A stretch of DNA of 5,441 bases from an uncultured Eubacterium sp. (GTDB lineage Bacteria; Bacillota_A; Clostridia; Lachnospirales; Lachnospiraceae): the NCBI GenBank assembly GCA_948759685.1, contig CAQBGY010000243.1, positions 1 through 5,441 of the forward strand. Reading direction: 5' to 3'. Below are positions 1 through 5,441 of the stretch, one piece after another. The notes under the pieces were generated by a model. That model was given only the letters and a program-made list of their open reading frames with translations. It did no database searches and was not told the DNA's origin. Position numbers and translations under genes: made by a program. Position 1 is the stretch's first letter. The number at the start of each line of letters is the position of its first letter.

Positions 1-1545
1 TTTCCATCTGATTTCTATTTCTTCTTCATTAGAAACCACTATACTATCAATATACTGCTCCATTGTCTCCGATGTCAACAAGACATCATCCTCTGGAACA
101 AATTTCTCCGGCTCCGCCATAGCAATCTGTTCCTCCACCTGAATGACCTGCCCCTGCAAACCGCAGATAACTTTCTGCTGTTTCTCCATCTCTGTATGAA
201 GGGACTTAAACTTTGTCTGCTCTCCAAGAGAATATAACTGGTACCTCTCATAATGCTGTTGTTTCAGTCTGTCATACTCCCGTTCTGCCTGCCTCAAATC
301 CCACAGCAGTTCATCACGTTTACCTGCCAAATCATCCCGGCGCCTTTGGGATGCCTCTGCTGCAAGGTTCTGGCTTTCCAGATATTCCTCCAACCGGAAC
401 AATACGGCCTGTTCCAAAAACATCACATTCACTTTGCTGACACATCCTTCCAAGCCTGTCACATACCGGTTATGGCAGGTAAAATAAGGATTAAGTCCCA
501 TTTTTACACTCAAGTTGCGTTTGCAGCATCCACACACTGCCCTGCCAATCAATGGGTGTCTGCTTTTCTGGACTTTTTGGGAACTTTCTCCCCTGCTTTT
601 CTGGACTTCCTCAAAATCCTCCCTGGCAATGATAGGTGCATGGTGGTTTCTTATCATCTTCCACTCTGCCCTTGCTTTCAGGACATTGCGGCCTCCCACC
701 TGTTCCCTCTCTGTCTTGCCATACTCCACATCACCGGCATACACCGGGTTGCGTAAGATACTGCATACGGTACTGCTGCTCCAGTAAAACTTATCCCCCT
801 TTGGTTTCCTTGAAGTTTTTCCTTTCCTTATCTTAAACTCCACCGGTGTAGGCACATTTTCTAAATTTAACTTCTTCGCTGTCTGTGAGGAAGTCATCCC
901 TTGCAGGGCAAGGGCGAAAATCTCCCTGACAACCGCCGCCTCGTCCTCGCAGATAATAAGCATATGCCTGTCATCTGGAGCTTTTTCATAGCCAAACGGA
1001 GCGTTGCCGCTCACATACTGCCCACCCTCCTTTCTTGCCCGCAGTGAAGTTTTTACTTTCTGCGATAAATCCTTGCTATACAAGTCATAGAGCAGATTTT
1101 TGAAATTCACATCCAAATCGGCGGTATTTCCCTGGGAACTGCCGCTGTCGTAATGGTCGTTAATAGAAATAAACCGTATTCCCAAAAAGGGGAATATCTG
1201 CTCCAGATAAGAACCCACTTCCATATAATCCCTGCCAAAACGTGAAAAATCCTTTACCACCACACAGTCAAACTTCTCATTTCTGGCATCTTCCAGAAGC
1301 CTTTGCACTCCCGGCCGGTTGAAATTAGTCCCCGGAAATCCGTTATCCTGATATTCCATAACCTCATACTCTGCAAAATGGGAGGCAATATACTTCCTTA
1401 TTAAAATGCGCTGCATGGAGATACTGTTGCTTTCTTCCTGCATAGTTTCATCCGTTTTGGAAAGGCGCATATAGACCGCAATGCGGATAAAGGTTACCGC
1501 CTTATTCTTATCCATCTGCTTGATTCTTCCCGTCTTTGTACTCAT
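1..1545 (-). CDS. Large serine recombinase, third of the triplet (C-terminus cut by window edge)
   Basis: A site-specific DNA recombinase of the large serine (TndX/TnpX-like) family, expected to cut and rejoin attachment sites through a covalent phosphoserine link. The frame is open for 515 codons to the window edge with no stop. Visible features: resolvase fold about residues 20-160 with Y25-x-R27-x-S29 (catalytic serine S29), K98 and DFSRFGR at 99-105 (R102 and R105 catalytic by family analogy); recombinase domain about 180-300; zinc ribbon C338-x2-C341-x15-C357-x10-C368; charged helical region about 385-480. The end (YIDSIVV...IEIRW) resembles the last strand of these proteins, so probably only a short tail is missing. 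The ATG at 1545 is chosen because an AAGGAGG lies 8 bases upstream; a second ATG at codon 11 lacks such a site. It overlaps the preceding recombinase gene by 38 bases in another frame, suggesting translational coupling. It has DFSRFGR where the other two have DLSRFGR. Family assignment is firm; target site is unknown. Confidence 0.96.
   Translation of the reverse strand, partial: MSTKTGRIKQMDKNKAVTFIRIAVYMRLSKTDETMQEESNSISMQRILIRKYIASHFAEYEVMEYQDNGFPGTNFNRPGVQRLLEDARNEKFDCVVVKDFSRFGRDYMEVGSYLEQIFPFLGIRFISINDHYDSGSSQGNTADLDVNFKNLLYDLYSKDLSQKVKTSLRARKEGGQYVSGNAPFGYEKAPDDRHMLIICEDEAAVVREIFALALQGMTSSQTAKKLNLENVPTPVEFKIRKGKTSRKPKGDKFYWSSSTVCSILRNPVYAGDVEYGKTEREQVGGRNVLKARAEWKMIRNHHAPIIAREDFEEVQKSRGESSQKVQKSRHPLIGRAVCGCCKRNLSVKMGLNPYFTCHNRYVTGLEGCVSKVNVMFLEQAVLFRLEEYLESQNLAAEASQRRRDDLAGKRDELLWDLRQAEREYDRLKQQHYERYQLYSLGEQTKFKSLHTEMEKQQKVICGLQGQVIQVEEQIAMAEPEKFVPEDDVLLTSETMEQYIDSIVVSNEEEIEIRWK
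560..608 (-). repeat. 16-bp direct repeat inside the third recombinase gene
   Basis: CTGCTTTTCTGGACTT (plus strand) occurs at 560-575 and again at 593-608. The 33-base period keeps the frame and gives a repeated VQKSR (residues 314-318 and 325-329). It lies in the linker just before the zinc ribbon that begins at C338, so the duplication probably lengthened a flexible joint. Confidence 0.8.
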
Positions 1546-3241
1546 TCTGTAAGCCTCCTTTCTCTGACCTGCCATTTTCATCAGCATATAGTAATTCATT
1601 CATGCGGAAGGCAAAGGTAATTTTCACCCGGTGACCGGCGTACACATCAATCTGGCGGATCAGGGTATGTATGGCATCCTTTGTCAGTTTCGTCTTTTCA
1701 TTACATTTTATCAGATTCCGCAAGAACTTCCCTTTTTCCGCTATCTCACGCTCCATGCCGTCTAGCCTGTGCTGCAGTTCCTCTATCCTCCCTGCCAATT
1801 CATGGAGGAACCTTTCCTGTTCCTTTTTCATCTGCTGAAATTCTTCCAGAGGCAGGCTGCCCTCATGGTATTTCAGATACAGCCCGCTCCCTCTCTTTTT
1901 CCCATATTCCTTCTGTTTTTCACACCGGACAATCTCCTGTCTGATTTGCTGTTTTTTTTCCTCCGCTTGTCTTTCATACTCCTTTACCAGCCTGCCCGGA
2001 CGCAGGCCCGACAAGGCAAACTCCTGATGCAGTGCTATCTTTACCATGTCATCTAGTACACTTTGCCCTATGCTCTTTGCTGGACACTGCAGGTCATCCA
2101 GCCTGTGGGAGGACGGGCAGTAATAACCATAGTAACGGACCATATGACCGGAACTGAACTCTTTTGCATTTGCCACCCTTGCCATCCGCTTTCCACATTC
2201 CCCACAGAACAGCACCCTGGCATAAATGTCCTCCTTCGGAGGCATCTTTTTGGAAAAGCCATCACTGTTACAATATTTTGCTGCCGATTTTTCAAACATG
2301 GCAGCCACCTGAAAAAACACATCCTCACTGACAAGAGGCTCATGGGTTCCCCACCTAATGCTGTAATCCCCGCTGTCCACATCATGGCGGTTCCTGATTT
2401 TATACTGTTTCCCACAGGTTGTCCCCTGCACCAGACAGCCCATATAGACAGGATTGGTCAAAATAAGTTTTACCGTCCCGGTTCCCCACTGTTCCAGAAC
2501 CTCCCCCTCCTGCCGGTACACATGCCCTGTCTTTTTATATATTCCAGGCCGGTGGATTTCCCGTCCATACAGTTCCCAGGCAATCTGGCACATATTTTTG
2601 CCGGATAAATACATCCCATAAATATCCTTGACAATCCCTGATGTCTCCGGACAGATAAAAAGGCATTTCTTTCCCTCTATCCATTCTGCATGGTATCCAT
2701 AAGGCGGAATTCCCCCAGTATAGCTTCCCTGTTCCTGACGGCTTCGCTTGCTGGACTTTACCTTTTGTGCAATGTCCCTGGCATACATCTCATTCATAAG
2801 ATTTTTGAGGTTCAGCGCCATTTCATCCATACCGGAATCTGTCCCGGATGTATCAATCCCATCTGCAAGGGCAATAAAGCGGACGCCCATAAAAGGGAAA
2901 ATCTTCTGGATATAATTCCCCGCCTCTATATGGTTTCTGCCGAAACGGGATAAATCCTTGACAACCACACAGTTAATGCGTTTCTTCCTCACATCCTGCA
3001 TCATCCGCTCAAAACCTTCCCGCTTAAAACTGGTTCCAGTCCTGCCTAAATCCGTATAGCAGTCATAAAGCTCCATTTCCGGATGTTCTTTCAAATACTG
3101 TTTTGCCATCGCAATCTGTGTGTCAATGGATTCATTCTTGCGCTCATTGCCTTCCACAGAAAGCCTTGCATAAACCCCTACATGGAAACGCCTGGAAAGA
3201 GGTATCTTCCCTGTTTTTTTCTTTTTGGAAGTACGTGCCAT
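1508..3241 (-). CDS. Large serine recombinase, second of the triplet
   Basis: A complete 577-residue large serine recombinase, the longest of the three. It has a basic N-terminal tail (residues 3-18, rich in Lys/Arg), then the catalytic resolvase domain about 20-160 with Y24-x-R26-x-S28 (nucleophile S28) and KDLSRFGR at 95-102 (R99 and R102 catalytic by family analogy). A recombinase DNA-binding domain follows at about 180-300. The zinc ribbon is C346-x2-C349-x25-C375-x10-C386, then a long Glu/Lys/Gln-rich coiled-coil stretch about 405-515 and a short C-terminal beta-like segment (IDVYAGHRVKITF). The ATG at 3241 follows the stop of the upstream recombinase by one base and has AAAGGAG 10 bases upstream, within that gene. 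Its own last 38 bases overlap the start of the next recombinase. The coding frame is intact and all key residues are present, so I infer an active enzyme working with its two neighbours. Whether each enzyme has its own site or all three act in one complex cannot be read from the sequence. Confidence 0.97.
   Translation of the reverse strand: MARTSKKKKTGKIPLSRRFHVGVYARLSVEGNERKNESIDTQIAMAKQYLKEHPEMELYDCYTDLGRTGTSFKREGFERMMQDVRKKRINCVVVKDLSRFGRNHIEAGNYIQKIFPFMGVRFIALADGIDTSGTDSGMDEMALNLKNLMNEMYARDIAQKVKSSKRSRQEQGSYTGGIPPYGYHAEWIEGKKCLFICPETSGIVKDIYGMYLSGKNMCQIAWELYGREIHRPGIYKKTGHVYRQEGEVLEQWGTGTVKLILTNPVYMGCLVQGTTCGKQYKIRNRHDVDSGDYSIRWGTHEPLVSEDVFFQVAAMFEKSAAKYCNSDGFSKKMPPKEDIYARVLFCGECGKRMARVANAKEFSSGHMVRYYGYYCPSSHRLDDLQCPAKSIGQSVLDDMVKIALHQEFALSGLRPGRLVKEYERQAEEKKQQIRQEIVRCEKQKEYGKKRGSGLYLKYHEGSLPLEEFQQMKKEQERFLHELAGRIEELQHRLDGMEREIAEKGKFLRNLIKCNEKTKLTKDAIHTLIRQIDVYAGHRVKITFAFRMNELLYADENGRSEKGGLQNEYKDGKNQADG
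1554..1560 (-). promoter_or_regulatory. Ribosome binding site of the third recombinase, inside the second gene
   Basis: The minus strand reads AAGGAGG, 8 bases before the ATG at 1545. It lies within the last codons of the upstream recombinase, so ribosomes finishing that gene pass over this site. It decides the start of the third recombinase. Confidence 0.85.
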
Positions 3242-3242
3242 G

Positions 3243-4910
3243 TTACGATATCTCCTTTCTTTCCTGCTCCATTACCGGTGCATTCTCTTTACTCTCAATA
3301 AAATCTGCCAGCATCAAGACCTTTGCAAACATATCCTCTGCCCTAAGTTCCAAAAATACCCGCTTATCCTCATACACAAGAATACGGCTGACGAAAGTCA
3401 CGAGAATATCCCGGGTTAATTCCGTAATCTCCAGTGTGGATTTCATCTTTTCCAGATTTACCCCCGCAGACACCCCTGCCTTAAACAAATCCTTAATTGC
3501 CTCCTCCTGCTGCCTGATTGCATCCTCTGCCGCCTGATATTGTTTTTCGTATATCTGCCGGAAATCCCTGAAATCTTCCTCCGTGATGATTCCCTGTTTC
3601 AAATCTTCATACAGTCCGCTACGCAAAGAAACATACTTTTCCTGTTCCTGATGAAGTTTCCGGATTTCTTTATCAAATGCCGCTACCTCGTCAAACTGCA
3701 CTTCCATTGTTTCTATCTGCGTGAGTACATGGCTCTTATCCAAAAACAATGCGAGCTGCTGCTGCAGGCCTGCCAGGACAAGATGTTTCAGTTCTTCCTC
3801 TGGGATGCTGTGCCTTGTGCATCCAAGCCCCTTATTTCTGGTAGGGCAGATAAAATACACCTTTTCCGTGCCCTTGTAACGGTTTATCCGCCGTATCATT
3901 GGCTCCCCACAGTCCCCACAAAACAGAAATCCCATAAACATATGGCACCCTGCTTTCCCTGCCGACGCCCTTGTGTCTACAGCAAGCAGTTTCTGGACGG
4001 TTTCAAAATCCTCTGCCGATACCACTGCCTCATGGGTATCTGGTACACGCACCCATTCCTCTTTTGGCTTTTCCACCGAGCGTTTCACTTTATGGCTGAC
4101 CTTTTCGTTTTTCCCCTGCACCATCATTCCCGTGTACAGTTCATTGGTAAGGATTCGCTTAACTGCCACCGCCGACCACCTTGCCCTAACATGGGTGACA
4201 AACCCGGTGGAGAATTTCTCCCCCTGCGACTTCTTATATTCCATCGGGGAAAGGATTCCCATACCATCTAGCTTTTCCGCTATGGCAAGGTTGCTTAAGC
4301 CTGCGGTTTTCCATGCAAATATCTTCTTTACAATCCCAGCGGCATATTCATCCACAAGCAGGCGGTTGATATTCTCCGGGTCCTTGCGGTAACCGTACAC
4401 GGCAAATGCTCCGATAAAATCCCCCTTTTCCCTCTTGACCTGCTGATGGCTCCTGATTTTTTTGGAAATATCACTGCAGTACGCATCATTGACAAAATTC
4501 TTGACCGGCAGCACCAACGTTTTCTCATTAAAATCTGCCGTCAGCGAATCAAAGTTATCATTCAGTGCAATGAACCGCACAGAAAAAGCCGGAAAGGTTT
4601 TCTGAATCAACCGCCCGGCTTCAATATAATCTCGTCCAAATCTGGATAAATCCTTTACAATTACACAATCAACACATCCAGCCTCAATATCTTCCATCAT
4701 CCGCCGGAAAGAAGGCCTGTCAAAATTTGCCCCCGACCATCCGTCGTCCACATAGATGTCGTAAATCTCCATGTCATCCTGCTTACGGATGAAGGAACGT
4801 ATCATATCCCTCTGGGAATGGATACTATTGCTCTCTGCACTGCCATCTGGTTTATCATCCCGGCTCAGACGGAGATAGACTGCCACGTTATAAAAATCTT
4901 TTTCTTTCAT
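3243..4910 (-). CDS. Large serine recombinase, first of the triplet
   Basis: A complete 555-residue large serine recombinase and the first recombinase gene of the operon. The catalytic domain spans about residues 7-150 with Y12-x-R14-x-S16 (nucleophile S16) and KDLSRFGRDY at 86-95 (R90 and R93 catalytic by family analogy). The WSGANFDRP segment at 58-66 is characteristic of this family in Clostridia. The recombinase domain lies at about 165-290. The zinc ribbon is C331-x2-C334-x20-C355-x8-C364, followed by a coiled-coil region about 395-475 carrying the LYEDLKQGIITEEDF stretch at 433-447, often seen in relatives. It ends with a segment (ILVYEDKRVFLEL) like the C-terminal region of TndX-type proteins. 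The ATG at 4910 has AGGAGG 8 bases upstream. The 130-base gap before it holds repeat structures that could control its translation. Its stop lies one base before the next recombinase start. The function is firm at family level; the attachment site and partner requirements are unknown. Confidence 0.97.
   Translation of the reverse strand: MKEKDFYNVAVYLRLSRDDKPDGSAESNSIHSQRDMIRSFIRKQDDMEIYDIYVDDGWSGANFDRPSFRRMMEDIEAGCVDCVIVKDLSRFGRDYIEAGRLIQKTFPAFSVRFIALNDNFDSLTADFNEKTLVLPVKNFVNDAYCSDISKKIRSHQQVKREKGDFIGAFAVYGYRKDPENINRLLVDEYAAGIVKKIFAWKTAGLSNLAIAEKLDGMGILSPMEYKKSQGEKFSTGFVTHVRARWSAVAVKRILTNELYTGMMVQGKNEKVSHKVKRSVEKPKEEWVRVPDTHEAVVSAEDFETVQKLLAVDTRASAGKAGCHMFMGFLFCGDCGEPMIRRINRYKGTEKVYFICPTRNKGLGCTRHSIPEEELKHLVLAGLQQQLALFLDKSHVLTQIETMEVQFDEVAAFDKEIRKLHQEQEKYVSLRSGLYEDLKQGIITEEDFRDFRQIYEKQYQAAEDAIRQQEEAIKDLFKAGVSAGVNLEKMKSTLEITELTRDILVTFVSRILVYEDKRVFLELRAEDMFAKVLMLADFIESKENAPVMEQERKEIS
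3252..3258 (-). promoter_or_regulatory. Ribosome binding site of the second recombinase
   Basis: The minus strand reads AAAGGAG, 10 bases before the ATG at 3241. It sits within the final codons of the first recombinase, and the stop-start junction is TAACATG, with one base between stop and start. This arrangement favours termination-reinitiation. Confidence 0.8.
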
Positions 4911-4918
4911 CTGGTATT

Positions 4919-4924
4919 CCTCCT
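4919..4924 (-). promoter_or_regulatory. Ribosome binding site of the first recombinase, possibly sequesterable
   Basis: The minus strand reads AGGAGG, 8 bases before the ATG at 4910. It is embedded in ATCAGGAGG, whose first seven bases are the exact complement of TCCTGAT about 44 bases upstream in the same transcript. Base pairing between the two would hide part of the site. Confidence 0.85.
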
Positions 4925-4971
4925 GATTTATAATTCGTCAGCATAACCCATCCTATAAGGTATGGCTTTCC

Positions 4972-5000
4972 ATCAGGATTCCTACTGGTTTAGTCCTGAT
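4972..5000 (-). repeat. Inverted repeat ATCAGGA/TCCTGAT
   Basis: A perfect 7-bp inverted repeat, arms 4972-4978 and 4994-5000, with a 15-base spacer; one wobble and one further pair can extend the stem inward. As RNA on the minus strand the hairpin lies just after a seven-T run, so it is not itself a terminator. It could be a protein-binding site or the default fold that keeps the downstream ribosome site free. Confidence 0.6.
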
Positions 5001-5035
5001 AAAAAAATAACACGCTCCCTGCGTTTTGTAAACGC
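5001..5035 (-). terminator. Weak terminator-like structure with an overlapping alternative hairpin
   Basis: On the minus strand GCGTTT (5035-5030) pairs with AAACGC (5026-5021) around a 3-base loop. ACGC (5024-5021) can instead pair with GCGT (5015-5012) around AGGGA, followed by GTTATTTTTTT. The second fold is terminator-like but its stem is only four pairs plus two beyond a mismatch, so termination would be partial. The two folds share bases and exclude each other, as in attenuators. Confidence 0.35.
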
Positions 5036-5040
5036 CTTTT

Positions 5041-5304
5041 TTACATAACCGTAGTCTGCTTTCTGACAAGCTGCACCATACGGTCATCCAGTGTTTCCTG
5101 CACACCCTCTGCATATCCAATCTGTAATATATATTCCCCCACATTCTGTGCAAATGGATTCTTCATCTGCCTGAAAAAGGACTGTACCCGCTGGTTCAGG
5201 CTTTTTGAGGTATCTATTACCACCTCATCTGCGTCTGACAGTTCTTCCCGCCGAAGTTCCATAATGGGTATTTTCTGTAGTCTGGATAACTGTTCCATTG
5301 TCAC
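5041..5304 (-). CDS. Small mobile-element protein, DUF6870-like, function unknown
   Basis: An 87-residue soluble protein with no signal peptide or membrane segment visible. From memory it resembles the small DUF6870-type proteins common on Lachnospiraceae integrative elements. The resemblance is the MTMEQL start, a VxIDT segment (residues 28-32), RxxxFxxQMKNPF (39-51), a GEYILQI strand (56-62) and TLDDRM (71-76). The role of that family is unknown to me. The start is taken as GTG at 5304 because AAGGAG lies 10 bases upstream; the ATG two codons later (5298) is 16 bases away and is the alternative. In the reverse frame a stop codon TAG overlaps this GTG (TAGTG), but no upstream gene could be established. 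It is 130 bases ahead of the recombinases on the same strand. It may be an accessory or regulatory factor for them or merely a neighbour; a recombination directionality factor is possible but unsupported. It is a real gene judging by its ribosome site, position and family-like pattern. Confidence 0.78.
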   Translation of the reverse strand: MTMEQLSRLQKIPIMELRREELSDADEVVIDTSKSLNQRVQSFFRQMKNPFAQNVGEYILQIGYAEGVQETLDDRMVQLVRKQTTVM

Positions 5305-5314
5305 TAAAACGCCA

Positions 5315-5320
5315 CTCCTT
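5315..5320 (-). promoter_or_regulatory. Ribosome binding site of the small protein
   Basis: The minus strand reads AAGGAG, 10 bases before a GTG at 5304 and 16 bases before the in-frame ATG at 5298. The spacing favours the GTG start. No in-frame start exists further upstream before a stop codon. Confidence 0.65.
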
Positions 5321-5361
5321 TCCCATAGGATGCCGGTGCAAAACCATTTTGCCTCTAACTA

Positions 5362-5402
5362 ATACTACGAATTGCTACATTGCTTTGTAATTTCCGCAAT
5401 TC
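5362..5402 (-). promoter_or_regulatory. Weak candidate promoter with flanking inverted repeat
   Basis: On the minus strand TTACAA (5390-5385) and TAGTAT (5367-5362) are 17 bases apart, matching sigma-A spacing, but fit the consensus at only about three and four of six positions. A perfect 7-bp inverted repeat (GAATTGC 5369-5375, GCAATTC 5396-5402, 20-base spacer) brackets the -35 position as an operator might. It would drive the small gene and perhaps the recombinases. Low confidence, since transcription may come from further upstream. Confidence 0.22.
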
Positions 5403-5425
5403 TATAAACATCTCCAATCACGCAT

Positions 5426-5439
5426 ATTTGCGAGCAAAT
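5426..5439. repeat. Perfect 6-bp palindrome around a central GA dinucleotide
   Basis: The plus strand reads ATTTGC-GA-GCAAAT. Inverted half-sites around a two-base centre are the general form of serine recombinase crossover sites, and GA is, as I recall, the crossover dinucleotide of the TndX and TnpX systems. It could equally be a repressor operator or chance. The window ends two bases later, so its wider context cannot be seen. Confidence 0.4.
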
Positions 5440-5441
5440 CT

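Larger units (their letters stand above)
4911..5000 (-). repeat. Imperfect direct repeat covering the recombinase ribosome site
   Basis: On the minus strand the stretch at 5000-4985 (ATCAGGACTAAACCAG) is nearly repeated at 4927-4911 (ATCAGGAGGAATACCAG), with two mismatches and one inserted base. The second copy contains the AGGAGG ribosome site of the first recombinase. Both copies are complementary over seven bases to the single TCCTGAT at 4978-4972 between them. Confidence 0.55.
4911..5040 (-). promoter_or_regulatory. Structured leader between the small gene and the recombinase operon
   Basis: A 130-base non-coding stretch. In transcript order it holds a GCGTTT/AAACGC hairpin directly after the small-gene stop, and an overlapping ACGC/GCGT hairpin followed by a T-rich run. 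Next come an ATCAGGA/TCCTGAT hairpin, a small CCATACC-TTATA-GGATGG hairpin, and a second ATCAGGA that runs into the ribosome site. A TATAAA at 4928-4933 (minus) could be a -10 element, but I see no convincing -35 at the right distance. The repeats are seen directly; a regulatory role in controlling recombinase expression is inference. Confidence 0.45.

Noticed and set aside
253..756. 167-codon open frame on the plus strand
   Set aside because: It is antisense to the third recombinase, which is open for 515 codons with catalytic and zinc-ribbon motifs intact across this stretch.
2063..2608. 181-codon open frame on the plus strand
   Set aside because: It lies wholly antisense to the second recombinase, has no convincing ribosome site, and its protein is rich in Cys, His, Pro and Phe, typical of reading a real gene backwards.
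1..3245. Possibility that the three recombinases are fragments of one broken gene
   Set aside because: Each has its own start, ribosome site, full catalytic domain, zinc ribbon and coiled-coil region, so they are separate complete genes (the third cut only by the window edge).
3540..4271. 243-codon open frame on the plus strand
   Set aside because: It is antisense to the first recombinase, whose motifs and length are firmly family-like. The plus-strand protein shows no recognisable domain and has a skewed composition.
4953..5153. 66-codon minus-strand frame overlapping the small gene and the leader
   Set aside because: It overlaps the better supported small gene in another frame, crosses the hairpin region and lacks a ribosome site or family-like pattern.
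5305..5356. Minus-strand peptide ending NGFAPASYGKGVAF before the TAG that overlaps the GTG at 5304
   Set aside because: It looks like a possible end of an upstream gene with stop-start overlap, but an in-frame TAG lies only 16 codons upstream and no start codon with a ribosome site is present. At most it is a decayed remnant.
1..5441. CRISPR array, tRNA or rRNA genes
   Set aside because: No regularly spaced repeats, no tRNA-like cloverleaf with a TTCGA-type arm and no rRNA-like stretch were seen. The window is almost filled by protein-coding frames.

Overview
This 5.4 kb window is most likely the recombination module of an integrative mobile element from a low-to-moderate GC Firmicute. The gut Clostridia/Lachnospiraceae type is my best guess, from strong AAGGAGG-type ribosome sites, the protein style and the gene neighbourhood. 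All recognisable genes lie on the minus strand and read right to left. The organism assignment is inference; no host chromosomal gene is visible.

Layout in the order of transcription: (i) 5441-5305, a 137-base non-coding stretch with two inverted repeats and a weak promoter-like pair; (ii) 5304-5041, a small 87-residue gene of unknown function that resembles the DUF6870-type proteins of Firmicute mobile elements; (iii) 5040-4911, a 130-base leader with overlapping, mutually exclusive inverted repeats, a T-tract and a near-copy of the ribosome-site region; (iv) 4910-3243, 3241-1508 and 1545-1, three tandem large serine recombinases. The last of these runs off the left edge, probably missing only a short C-terminal tail. 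No gene-free stretch exceeds 300 bases.

The three recombinases are distinct, diverged proteins. Each keeps the catalytic serine in a Y-x-R-x-S motif, the SRFGR active-site motif, a four-cysteine zinc ribbon and a C-terminal helical/coiled-coil region, so each looks catalytically competent. They are tightly packed: one base separates the first stop from the second start, and the second and third genes overlap by 38 bases. Each downstream ribosome site lies inside the preceding gene. This implies one co-transcribed, translationally coupled unit, and probably joint action in excision and integration of the element by serine recombination. Such triplets have, as I recall, been described at the ends of some Gram-positive integrative conjugative elements. 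The element end and attachment site are therefore expected just beyond the left edge of the window, though a palindrome with a central GA near the right edge is also noted.
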